From Melieria omissa (taxonomy: Eukaryota; Arthropoda; Insecta; Diptera; Ulidiidae), in NCBI GenBank assembly GCA_963971225.1, contig OZ020267.1:71792218-71856217 (forward strand): a DNA stretch of 64,000 bases. Reading direction: 5' to 3'. Numbering within the stretch: position 1 is the first letter of the stretch; each line of letters opens with the position of its first letter. The notes beneath the pieces were generated by a model, which made no database searches, was not told the DNA's origin, and was given only the letters and a program-made list of their open reading frames with translations. The position numbers and the translations under genes were made by a program. Shown here in pieces: positions 47,401 to 56,043 of the stretch.

Positions 47401-48088
47401 TGAGAAATTTGGACTTGGGTTTAATGACAGATAGCTTTGGAACAATAAGGGAAGTGATAATGGGGAAGTGGTCACTATTATGGAGATCGTCAAGTGTATG
47501 GGAAGAGAGTTTTGGGGCTATGGAAGCAGAGGAAAGGACGATGTCTGGATGGGTGAAAGACCCATGAGTTGAGAAGTGAGTGGGGGCGCCGTCATTGTGA
47601 ACGACAAGGTTTTCAGTTAGGATGAAATCTTCAACTATTTGGCCTCTTTGATTAGTCGATGCAGAGCCCCAAAGAGGGCTCCAGGCATTGAAGTCACCTA
47701 ATATTATAGAAGGAGTGGCAGATGTTGTAAGAATTGTAATGAGATCTTTATTGTTAAATTTTTGATGGGGAGGAATATAGCATGATATTATCGTAACTTT
47801 AAAACCAATATCAATCTCAACTGCTAGGGCTAAGATATTGGAAGTGATGGGGATCTTTCTGTGGTTTAGGGATTTTTTTATGAAAAGGGCAATTCCTTGC
47901 TTACTAGTGGTGTTTTGTTGTGCGTTGTGGAAGTAACCTATGTATTTATGGGGTGTAATAGCTGTTTTATTTACTGGGATGTGGGTTTCTTGTAGGGCAA
48001 TGACATGTGGAGAAAATTCATGTATCAGGATGTTTAGATCAGAGTAGTTATTGAATAAACCATTGATATTCCACTGTAGAATTTTCAT
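44402..48088 (-). CDS. I-like LINE ORF2: endonuclease, reverse transcriptase, RNase H
   Basis: 1228 codons from ATG 48088. Residues 1-230: an APE-type endonuclease (WNINGL with Asn 7, QETHI with Glu 34, LGDFNAW, NSDHFPI) that nicks the target. Middle: RT with LSLDFEKAFD, a GIPQGSPLS block and the catalytic YADD at 672-675. RNase H: FTDGSK with Asp 967, then SDSKSVID and WVPGHAGIRGNELAD. C-terminus: a GHTIATHSYL motif and CRFC...H...C zinc pattern. All expected catalytic residues are visible and the frame is open throughout. The enzyme acts in the nucleus by target-primed reverse transcription of its own RNA. The start is chosen because ATG lies three bases after the ORF1 stop and opens directly into the endonuclease fold. 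Confidence 0.96.
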   Translation of the reverse strand: MKILQWNINGLFNNYSDLNILIHEFSPHVIALQETHIPVNKTAITPHKYIGYFHNAQQNTTSKQGIALFIKKSLNHRKIPITSNILALAVEIDIGFKVTIISCYIPPHQKFNNKDLITILTTSATPSIILGDFNAWSPLWGSASTNQRGQIVEDFILTENLVVHNDGAPTHFSTHGSFTHPDIVLSSASIAPKLSSHTLDDLHNSDHFPIITSLIVPKLSVIKPKSKFLTDKADWQKYCALIESLTTKKAISKNINAEAAAIKTIIRSAAHISIPQTSTKKFAAKLPYWSNLLANLRHTKQSFWAYYKQNRTIENLVKYKKANAAFRRELKTAKKQSFENLTANINPTSNPKKIWSDIKALSGTYRYNKIDFIHSPQGPIYAPENIAEQFAATWSSNSHCSNFHPTFTNLKTHIIAENYINPSPCPKAILTESPITTEEFDSTILSMSGKTPGPDKISYPLLKNLPFILKSRLVKLYNSIFEQGIYPQDWKIAAVVPIPKANQSNSYISNFRPISLIPCISKILEKIIANRIMWYAKQKELISPHQFGFQKGLGVIDPLLYFENFASTSLASRNHVSVLSLDFEKAFDKIGAHIVLRELKQWRVGKKIYNIVKSFFLHRKFFVSVNNHRSNLHPQFNGIPQGSPLSVTLFIIAFNELSFIISSHALVNHLIYADDVLIFSDLKDLRQIQIIFSDILFGISNWSKSSGTNISASKSSTFHICRKHKCTFPSLSLSNTVIPHSNTLRILGLIFDKKLTFKEHCKYTRLSLLSRLNIIKYLSSEHSLIHMSTLVNITKALILSKIDFALPIYGHCAKSHLKLLLPPYHAAARRSIRAFPTSPIKAILTEAGLPDIPFRTTYNTMMLIPRLLHCKNKLMYNSIQSSMLHKRQNNKTSTLTRCLMLATQLNIVADPVLIEAATHPPWLIPKSSFINSLIKYPKNATNLHVYRQLYNETIEPYKAEWEFIFTDGSKSDTGITFAVTNDLGVSIAVGILPTYCSVFTAEAAALHEAVLFASRTGLKYIICSDSKSVIDALLNTANDTVLIENIRKVLFNNKHKIKIMWVPGHAGIRGNELADEKAKYAARQPLHLFGYVTPKDIRKQAFITCRAEHTSEWMNYQHHYKTHNPTGAKPLYPPDCTCRSLRTFVRLRIGHTIATHSYLLDGTAKPTCRFCNSSHFSVTHIIDECPELNQIRRSIFNNANPSNCLKSINIDNISAINKFLELCNIKDI

Positions 48089-48091
48089 GAT

Positions 48092-49258
48092 TTATTCAAT
48101 GGGGTTAGCATCATTGGTTATATCAGTAGAGAACGAGGAAGTATTGTCTAAATGGGTTACTTGTTTGAGAATGTTAGCGATTATTGTGTTTGTTGTGGAG
48201 TCATCGACTGCTATTGTTGTTGGTAGAGCGTTAAGCGAGATTGTTGAATTTGAGTCAGTTTCGAGTGGTTTGTTGTCGGTAGTGTTCAAGTTGTTGTTAG
48301 AGTTTTGTGGGTTAGTTTGCTGGTTGTTGTTGTTGTTGTGTTTGCTGAGAGTGTTTCTTACAGTGTTGGCGAATGAGGGAGAGGAATCGTTGAGAGGTGG
48401 TGGAATTTGCAATTTGTGTATATTTATTGCTTCGCGAAAAGAGCACTTGTTGTCCGTTTGAATGGTAATTATTTGCTTCATTTGTAAGAATTTGGGGCAT
48501 AATCTACTGGATGCGGGATGGTTTCCTGAGCAATTCACGCAAAGAGTGCGTGAGCATGCTGTTGGGGAATGAGGTGGAAAGGCACACGTGTCACATACAG
48601 GGGTCTTCTTACAACGCTTTGCCGTATGACCGAGAGTTTGACAGCTTTTGCATCTCATCGGGTTTGGGTAATAAGGTCTAACTTTTGTTGTGTACCATGA
48701 AACATCAATTTTCTCAGGCAAGTGGTACAGATCGAAAGTGAGTAGAAGAACTCCGCTTGGAATTGGCTTGCCTTCAATATACTTTGGAAATTTATAAACT
48801 GATACGACACCCTGTTCTTTCAAGTTCTCAACTATTTCACTCTCGGAGACCTCATTCAAGCATGGGGCGTAAATCGTGCCCTTAGAAGAGTTGAGGTTAT
48901 GGTGGAAATCAATTTTGACATTGCAAACTCCCAATAATTGTTTTGTTGCTGTGAATTTTTTTGCTATGGAGTTGCTTTTTACAAGAAGTAATAAATTGCC
49001 ATCTCTCATTTCGGATATTTTTATAATTTCAGAACTAATGTTCTTTAACGCTTTGTGGACAGCGAAGCATGAGAATTTATTAATTGGTTTATTCGTGTCA
49101 ACAGCACTTAAAACAACGTACTTCGGATTTTCTTTTTTAGCTGTAGGTAAAGTCGGAAAAGGTAGGTTTGTCGTTTGTAGTTTTTTTCTTTTGGGTTTGG
49201 GGCTAGTGGATAATAGGGAAAACCTATTATCCCCTAGGGAAGGCCCCCGTAGGGACAT
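48092..49258 (-). CDS. I-like LINE ORF1: Gag-like nucleic-acid-binding protein
   Basis: 388 codons from ATG 49258. The N-terminal part is basic with Lys/Arg-rich stretches. Residues 203-254 hold three Cys/His knuckles (CKSCQTLGHTAKRC, CDTCAFPPHSPTAC, CVNCSGNHPASSRLC), which bind the element RNA and help form the ribonucleoprotein particle. The C-terminal third is Asn/Ser/Thr/Gln-rich and low in complexity. It ends with TAA at 48094-48092, three bases before the ORF2 ATG and in the same frame. Length and knuckle count agree with ORF1 of I-type elements. No frame damage is visible. Confidence 0.92.
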   Translation of the reverse strand: MSLRGPSLGDNRFSLLSTSPKPKRKKLQTTNLPFPTLPTAKKENPKYVVLSAVDTNKPINKFSCFAVHKALKNISSEIIKISEMRDGNLLLLVKSNSIAKKFTATKQLLGVCNVKIDFHHNLNSSKGTIYAPCLNEVSESEIVENLKEQGVVSVYKFPKYIEGKPIPSGVLLLTFDLYHLPEKIDVSWYTTKVRPYYPNPMRCKSCQTLGHTAKRCKKTPVCDTCAFPPHSPTACSRTLCVNCSGNHPASSRLCPKFLQMKQIITIQTDNKCSFREAINIHKLQIPPPLNDSSPSFANTVRNTLSKHNNNNNQQTNPQNSNNNLNTTDNKPLETDSNSTISLNALPTTIAVDDSTTNTIIANILKQVTHLDNTSSFSTDITNDANPIE

Positions 49259-49385
49259 TTTGACTATTGAAGTAAATTATATGTGTAGTCAGGTATAGAG
49301 TCACTATAAAAGAGACGGAAAAGAAGAGAACAGAGAAGGTGTAGATTACCAGAGTAGAACGAAAGTAAACACAGAAATCACTGAA

Positions 49386-49423
49386 AAACACAACCGTTCA
49401 CGTCGAGTAGCAGTCGATGACTG
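49386..49423 (-). promoter_or_regulatory. Internal core promoter of the I-like LINE (Inr + DPE)
   Basis: The element begins CAGTC, an initiator core match (CAKTY). Taking the A as +1, GGTTG occupies +28 to +32 and fits the DPE consensus RGWYV exactly. An ACGTG box lies just before it. TATA-less internal promoters of this type drive Drosophila I, Doc and jockey elements. They allow a new copy to carry its own promoter. Confidence 0.75.
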
Positions 49424-49435
49424 CTACATAAATAT

Positions 49436-49600
49436 AAAAAGCATTTTTTTACATTGACTACTTATTCAGTAGCAAACGGCAATCCTTAGATGTCCTTGCA
49501 TATGATTGTTAACAATTTTGAATTTATTTAAACATTAATTTTTTCAATTTTTTTTTAAGTTCTTGTTAACATTTGCTAAAATTTTGGGTAGAAATTTTTG
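49436..49600. other. Short unannotated spacer
   Basis: AT-rich, with nothing recognised. Confidence 0.5.
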
Positions 49601-50640
49601 CCAAACTGAAAATAGTTGCAGAGTTGTTGTTGGGTTCCGCGCGGGGTTCTTGGATGAATTGGAGAAGAAGGTTGTTGTACTGGCTAAAATCCATTCAGAT
49701 GTGTAACTATCTGCAATCTCTCACCAATTATTATTTGAGTGTGTTTAGCTTTTGTTATTTTTTTAATGATTGAAATACGTTGGAATTTCAAAAAAATGCA
49801 TTAAAAGAATAGTCAAATGTCGCTTAATTGATAACTAAATTATGATATTAAAAAAGTGAAATAATTTTTCTTTATGTTTCTTCTTGTGACATTCCATTCA
49901 AATTAATTATATTCCAAATTAATTTCTTTGAGTCGATGTTCAAAATAATCCATCAACTGTCAGGTATGGGTTCGTCCCCAAAAGTTCAGCGTGTAGAGTA
50001 CAGGCTTTTCATGCCAGAGGCTCTAGGTTCGATTCCTAGCTCGGGTTGGTTGAATACGCGTCTACTTCTATGGCTTCTAAAATTTCTTATGGCTCATTCA
50101 CAGCTATTCAATTTGTGAATATACACATTAGAGGAGAAATTTGATAGAGATTTACCAGAGAAAAAGTTTCAGCTGACATAAATATGCGATTTTTCATAGA
50201 CAATAAGACTATTCTGAAGGCAGCTCTGTGTGAACTTTGACATGATGCACTAAATGCTGGGTTCACGGATGAGTTGTTGATAAGGTTGTTGTATTAGCTT
50301 GGGGCCCTAGGTTCGATTCCTAGCTCGGGTTGGTTGAATACGCGTCTACTTCTATGGCTTCTAAAATTGCTTATAGCTCATTCACAACTATATATCTTGT
50401 GAATATAACCCATAGGGGGGAATGTTGATGGTTATTTATCATAGAAGAAATTTCAGCAATTTTCATAGACAATAAGTATATTTTGAAGGTTTTAGAGGCA
50501 GCTCTGATGTCGTAACGCATTACATTTTGGGTTCTGGGATGAGTTGGTAATAAGGTTGTTGTATTAGCTTAAAGTGCAGTTAATGTTTAACTACCTACAT
50601 TCTTCAATCTATGCGCTTTACTTGGTGATTGATTGGTGAC
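49601..50640. repeat. Local direct duplications, about 270-284 bp spacing
   Basis: GGTTCGATTCCTAGCTCGGG plus its downstream GTTGGTTGAATACGCG-type sequence occurs at 50026 and 50310 (284 bp apart). AAGGTTGTTGTATTAGCTT occurs at 50282 and 50552, with a relative near 49668. So a segment that includes a SINE-like head has been duplicated in tandem and has partly decayed. Confidence 0.7.
49978..50060 (+). mobile_element. tRNA-derived SINE-like head
   Basis: Box B GGTTCGATTCC at 50026-50036 sits in a perfect T-arm (CTAGG pairs with CCTAG). It is preceded by CATGCCAGAGGC and, about 30 bp upstream, a weak box-A-like GCGTGTAGAGTACAGG. The same box-B block is repeated at 50310-50320. A real tRNA is unlikely because the acceptor stem does not pair. 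Confidence 0.5.
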
Positions 50641-52570
50641 AGAACTTATTTCATGTGACTATTAAATTTTTGAGCAACATGGAACCCACAAGTTCCTAAC
50701 TAGGAATTCCTAACTAACTAGAATTCCTAACTAGGAATCTTGCTCCCAGTAAACGCAAAAAAAGTGAACTCTAATTGAACTGGAGACTGTTGGTTATTCT
50801 GTTTTCATTATAAAGGTACTCACCACTCACCATGTATCAGGCTCACGAGTTACAGTATCCTCGACTGCTTTACTGTTAAAGTTGTGTATACAAATGTCAT
50901 GTTGCCTAAAAGTTTCAAAGTATTAAATTTATCTTCATTTTATGTATCCATGAGTAAAAAGTTAGTTGAGATTTCACATATTTTTAATCATGAACTTGCA
51001 ATATGGTCAACAAACTGCATCTGACTGAAGCCAGTGTGTAATTCTGTGGCCTTTTCACTTGCTGCAGCAAATTTTTATAGGTAAAAAAAAAAATAAAATA
51101 TAATCTACAGCAACTCGAGTTCCTGCCAAAAACTAATACAAAAGCAAATGCTGCCAAATCTTAAATAAATCCCCTTAAAGGCGACTTTTCGTCGTCGCCA
51201 GACAGCACAAGAAATGCAACTCGAAAAGCGCAAATCCAATACACTCAAGAATTTAGAAGCTTTGCAACGAATATTTGCAAAATAAGAAAACAAATTTTTA
51301 AGTAAAAAGACCACAACAACTTGGTAGTGCACACAACTATGCTCGAGTGCACAAAATGTCACAGGCACTAACACACAAACACACACAGACTCACATATGC
51401 AGAGAGACGAATGCATAGGCGCCGCTGTCCACCTGCAGCGGCAGATTGTCGGTGTGCGGTGCCGGTTCCAATGCCAATGGCCATAACACTGCATGCCATG
51501 TGTATGGGTTGGCAAATAAATATTTATTGAGATCAATTACTTTAACCAGCTAGAAGAAAGCCAGCAGCCAGTGTGGAAGTTCATTCAAAAAATACGCCAC
51601 AGAAATGCTGCTAGAAAATAAAAAAAATATGTATAAGAAGTAAAGTAAACGCAACAACAAAGTGCGAGTATATGAAGTTTTCATTGGGCAAGCAATGCCA
51701 ATACAGTGCAGCATTTATGTGTGTGTGTGTGTGTCCAAGTGTTGGTCGTAGTTGCTGCACGTTTTGCTACAATTTTGCTATTTCTAAGCTTAGAGTAAAA
51801 CGTTGCGATGTTTTGGTTATTTTTCTATTTCTATTTCCATTTTCGTTTTTACTACTGTTTCGTAAGTATTTTGTATGCATGAGTATTGCCATGTGTATGT
51901 GTGTGTGTGTGTTTGTGGATTTTGTTACTCTGCTCTTGCATTGAATTTGAATTTGCTGTACGAATGCAGCGCGCACAGTTTCCTGCTGCTTTGGCGCCTT
52001 GCTCCACTTGTATGCGTATGTATGTATATATAAGTGTATGAGTGTGTGTTTGTGATTGAGTTTATGTGTACGTGTGCTAAGCGTTTTATATGCACACTTT
52101 TATCCCAGTGATTTTGTGTTTTCCATGTATCCTTTCACTGATGTGGCAACTTGTGTTTTGACAGTGTGTGTGTGTGTGTGTGTCTGTGCTTCAGCCACCA
52201 TTTTGAATATTACTGCAATATTCATAAGCGTTATTAAGCTTGTGTTGCATGTCAATTGAATTTGTATTCGCACTTGAAGCGCACTGACTGAGAAATAAAA
52301 GCTTCTACATGTTTAGAAAACATCAAACGGATTTCAAAACTTTCGTTTGTAATGTTGAAAATTTGCGAAAAAAAATTGCATTCATTTCATTTTTCCAAAA
52401 AGAACAAAAATAGTTTTTGTTAGTGTTGAACAATGCTTAAGGGATTTGGACTGCATTTGCTTTCATTGTTGAGGTTATGTTGAATTCTCGAACATGTGAG
52501 CAATTATAGTTGTTGTATGAAAGGAGAGAAAAAGTTGTACGTTTTGGGGCACTGGCATGATTTTCGTTTA
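50641..52570. other. Unannotated DNA with several GT runs
   Basis: GT-type microsatellites lie near 51718-51735, 51897-51912 and 52163-52182. ORFs near 51.1-51.5 kb and 51.7-51.9 kb have no recognised domain. Nothing else is identified. Confidence 0.5.
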
Positions 52571-52574
52571 TTAA

Positions 52575-53095
52575 CCCTTTCGCTACATATTTTTACTGGA
52601 GAAAATTAAAATTTTAAATTTATCGATTCAGTCTTCCATAATAATTTTTCAAATGTTTCTTATTGAACTCTGTTTTTATCGTATCATATTGTTCTGGCTT
52701 TGTGCATTGTTCATTGGCTAAATAAATAAGTAAATAAATAAATAAATAATAATTACTTAAACACAAAATTGTTACGCATAACTAAAAATCAAATATTTCT
52801 TCATCTACTTGAGCTCAAATTATTTAAAAAATGTATCCGAATTGAAGCAAAAAGTCAAATTAAAAATTTTTGTTATTCCTTTCTGTTACTTCTTTCTTTA
52901 CTACATAAAGATATAACTAAAAAAACGTGTATACTTATCTTTCTTAAACTTAAATATTCAGTTTATTAATTTTGTATTATTCCTAAAACTTCAAACTACT
53001 CCAAGGACCAACAAAAAAATGTTTCTTAAAGCCACAGAGGCTTCAGACGTTCAGAAAGTAGCATGTTGCCATATGGCAACAAAATAGCGAAAGGG
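52575..53095. mobile_element. piggyBac-type non-autonomous element (MITE), 521 bp
   Basis: Perfect 11-bp inverted ends CCCTTTCGCTA / TAGCGAAAGGG are flanked on both sides by TTAA (52571-52574 and 53096-53099). TTAA duplication and ends starting CCC are the hallmark of the piggyBac superfamily. The interior is AT-rich, contains a TAAA run (52720-52748) and has no transposase reading frame. It would need a transposase supplied by a relative. Confidence 0.8.
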
Positions 53096-53099
53096 TTAA

Positions 53100-53473
53100 G
53101 CGCACATTGCTAACTAACATTGCTGCTGAAGTCAGTAAAATTAGAACAAAAACTGGTCTGATTGGTTCTGGATTTAGTAAGGAAAAACTTTTAATGCGAC
53201 GTAATCCGTAAAACATTTAATTGGTTCGAAATTAGAATTTACCGCATAACATTGACTTTCTGAATGCAAGAGTCATCAAATATTAAATCCAATTAGTATA
53301 AGTTTTCATATTAAGGAATGCAATTAGTATTCGAATTAAATACACTTTTCAGAAAGCGTTTTATTTTTGAACGACAACGGTTCGCCAGATGTTGCAAAAC
53401 TTGTCAAAGACAATTTTGATCAAAGGTTTGTTCTGATCTATTTGTTGTAATCACCAAACATTGTTCCCTCCTG
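53100..53473. other. Unannotated spacer
   Basis: AT-rich, with nothing recognised. Confidence 0.45.
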
Positions 53474-53658
53474 TCAGTGTTGCCAGATCAGGAGATTTCC
53501 TCCTAGATTAAGGAGATTCTTTTAGGAGAATTTTTAAGAGGAAGAATTGTTTCGTAGAAAGTTTAGGAGATTTATATTTTATGTTAGAGGACTTTTCGGA
53601 TCCTTGGTGGATTTTTGGGAGATTTCTGGATAATGAGTATTGGGAACACTGGCAACAA
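53474..53658. mobile_element. Possible small element with GTTGCCAG-type ends
   Basis: CAGTGTTGCCAG at about 53477-53488 faces AACACTGGCAAC at about 53645-53656, an imperfect inverted pair about 180 bp apart. The interior repeats AGGAGATT and GGATTT-type words. I could not find a clear target duplication, so this is tentative. Confidence 0.35.
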
Positions 53659-53665
53659 AACATAT

Positions 53666-54183
53666 TGTAACGATAAGACAGTCTGTCGCTGTGCAACGCA
53701 ACCCTGTCGCTACGCGCCGTGCTATAGTCCAACCTGGCAATGATGGCCGCGATAATACGGGAAACTTTTAGTCCAACCTGGCAATGATGGCCGCGATAAT
53801 ACGGGAAACTTTTAGTCCAACCTGGCAATGATGGCCGCGATAATAAGGGAAACTTTTAGTCCAACCTGGCAATAATGGCTTCGCGATCATCATGGAAACC
53901 TGTAGTCCACTCTGGAATGTGCGGGAACGATCTGAGCGATAACCGGATAGGTATAAAAGGCAGCCGGGTACGGCGCAGCGAGTCAGTCTTGGTTTAGACA
54001 AGTGAAGGTGCTACACGGAGTAATTAGCAAATAATTAAGTGTAAAGACAGTAAAGTGTGAAATTGGTGAAATATAGTGATTGTTGGTTTTCATTGACTGC
54101 GTTTGGATAATTAAAGTTGTTTTATTTTGAAATTACGCAATCCAGAGATACGTACTAGCCCACTAGAACTAGCATTCATAACA
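53666..54183 (+). mobile_element. Solo LTR, Ty3/Gypsy-like, 518 bp
   Basis: Starts TGTAACGATAAG and ends CATTCATAACA (TG...CA). It is flanked by the 4-bp duplication ATAT (53662-53665 and 54184-54187). TATAAAA is at 53952-53958 and a GAGTCAGTCT initiator follows about 25 bp on. The 4-bp duplication at an ATAT site suggests the Gypsy superfamily, but no internal domain is present to confirm it. It belongs to the same family as the insertion at 21972-22548. The internal region was probably lost by LTR-LTR recombination. Confidence 0.9.
53725..53915 (+). repeat. 44-bp tandem repeats in the LTR U3 region
   Basis: Units starting TAGTCCAACCTGGCAATGAT begin at 53725, 53769, 53813 and 53857, and a degenerate one begins at 53903 (44, 44, 44 and 46 bp). 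Related units are in the LTR at 22 kb. Repeats of this kind in U3 usually hold enhancer or repressor sites; which protein binds is unknown. Confidence 0.85.
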
Positions 54184-54489
54184 ATATGTATTTTGGCAAC
54201 TATTTTAATAGTCAAAGCAACCTATTGTATTAAAAATTTTTAAGCTTGCCAAATGTAAGCTCGGGCAATCTCGTTCTCACTTATTGCTGTCACAATGAAA
54301 TTCCGCCAAAAATTATACTTTTTGTTTAATTCATTTTCTATACCTATGTTTTGTTTTTGTTATGTTTTTGTTGTGAAGCTGAAGATTATTCAAAAGATGT
54401 TTTATTTCTTTAAAATGACGCAAATTATAAAAAATGTGAGGAGATTTTTTTAACTTTTGAGAAAAAATGTCAGTCGTTTTGAGGATTTA

Positions 54490-56040
54490 AAAGAAGGTAG
54501 GTATGTGGCCCATTGTGATACCACATGAGATCGAGCATCATATAGCTCACTCGTTAAACCAGTTGGAGATATTAACGAAGCTTAGTAGACGACGTATGGT
54601 CTTATCAGCTAGATCATCTAGACTACCGAAGAAGAAGTTGCCTAAGTGGGTCAGCCTTCTTCTGGACAAAGCAGGACAGTAACATAGGAAGTGAGGAATA
54701 TTTTCTTCCTCCTCCTCGTCCATAGAGCTGCGACAGAAGTTGTTCGAAAACAGCCCCATCCTTTTTGCGTGGATGCCGATGAGGCAGTGACCCGTAAGGA
54801 CACCGATCATGGTTCTGATCTGGGCTCTGTTTAATGAGAGGAGTTCTTTAGAACGTCGAAGATTTAAGGTTGGCCAAAGTTGGCGCGCAAGAAGGCTTGT
54901 GTTGCCTTCAACCCATCTTAAATTCATATCGTGTATAGAGCTCGCATGGGTACGAAGCTTACATGTTAAAAGAGGGACGCCGAGCGTGGTCAACTCTTGG
55001 CCTAACTGCTCAGTAGTGCCCTGTCTCGCGAGCTCGTCTGCTTTATAGTTCCCTGGAATATCCTTATGACCTGGAACCCAGGAAAGGCGAATATGAAGCT
55101 GCTTGGCAGTCTCGTTAAGAGATTTGCTGCAGCTAAGAAAAGTCTTCGATGTTATTTTGACTGCATCCAGAGCTCTAAGAGCCGATTGGCTGTCCGATAA
55201 TATAAGGATACCAGTAGCCTGAGCCAATCGGAGGCTGCACAGATTGCCTGTGACCTTAGCCTGGAAGACACTACAGTAATCTGGCAGCCGGAGCTTTAAG
55301 TTGAGTTTAATCTTTCTGAGTAGATACCACAGCCCACCTGACCAAGCAGTTTCGATCCATCCGTATAAATATGAACCTCATCGCTGGTAGGGGGCACACA
55401 CAGCTCCCATTCGGGTCTACATGGGATAACAACCTGATAGTCCTTATCAAAGGACAGGCTGGGTGTCATGTGGTCAACATACTGAGATATGCCTTTGTAA
55501 GAATTTAGAATAGAAGACTGCTCGTAACGCCCAACTCTCCATTGCGCGGAAGCGTGCATCCTGATGGCAGCATTGGCAGCCAATTGCCTTCCCAGGATAT
55601 CCAATGGGATTAGGTGAAGCACAACGTCCAAAGCATTAGTGGGACTTGTCCGCAGGGCCCCATTTATACATAACTCTGCGGACCTTTTAGCCAATGATGG
55701 CCACCAGACTACTATCCCATATAACAAAAGAGGCCGATCAACGGCGGTACACAGCCAGTGTACGATATGTGGTCTTGTACCTCATACATTGCCTATCATC
55801 CTTTTACATGTATAAACGGCAATACTGGCTTTCTTGGCTCTCTCCAGAACGTTGGGTTTCCAGTTAAGATTCCTGTCCAACACAAGTCCCAGATAGCAGT
55901 ATCCCAGAAATTCAGAGCGATCCCTTGTAGTTGCGGGGGTTAATTCATGGATGCCTCAAAGGACCAGGAACTTCTTTAAATTTGGAATTTTTTGAATCTG
56001 TAGTACACAGTCTGAAAGTCCCAGCTAATGATGGATATTA
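54490..56040 (-). mobile_element. 5'-truncated LINE remnant (LOA/R1/I-type), second family
   Basis: The minus strand carries the end of an RT domain, an RNase H domain and a Cys-rich tail. It differs in sequence from the remnant at 21.6-23.2 kb, so it is another family of the same group. It is 5'-truncated next to the mariner at 56044. Confidence 0.85.
54547..55940 (-). pseudogene. LINE ORF2 C-terminal fragment: end of RT, RNase H, tail (frameshifted)
   Basis: On the minus strand, YLGLVLDRNLNWKPNV and ERAKKASIAVYTCKR (about 55900-55790) are the RT thumb region of this LINE group. They are followed by LLYGIVVWW, then YTDGSK near 55355, SDSQSALRAL near 55195, WVPGHKDIPGNYKADELA near 55080, and a TGHCLIGIH motif with a Cys/His tail. 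At least one in-frame stop (near 55775) and a frame change between about 55310 and 55230 break it. It has no endonuclease and no RT catalytic core. Dead copy. Confidence 0.85.
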
Positions 56041-56043
56041 ATA

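Larger units (their letters stand above)
44250..49423 (-). mobile_element. Full-length I-like LINE, 5.17 kb, both ORFs intact
   Basis: Bounded by a 12-bp direct repeat CTACATAAATAT (44238-44249 and 49424-49435), the target-site duplication. On the minus strand it reads: 5' UTR of 165 bp, ORF1 (388 codons, three Cys/His knuckles), ORF2 (1228 codons: endonuclease, RT, RNase H, zinc tail), a 3' UTR of about 150 bp and a TAAATAAATAAA-type tail. This order, with an RNase H domain and an A/T simple-repeat tail, fits the I clade or a close relative. Neither ORF has a stop or frameshift, so the copy may be competent to retrotranspose. Confidence 0.95.
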
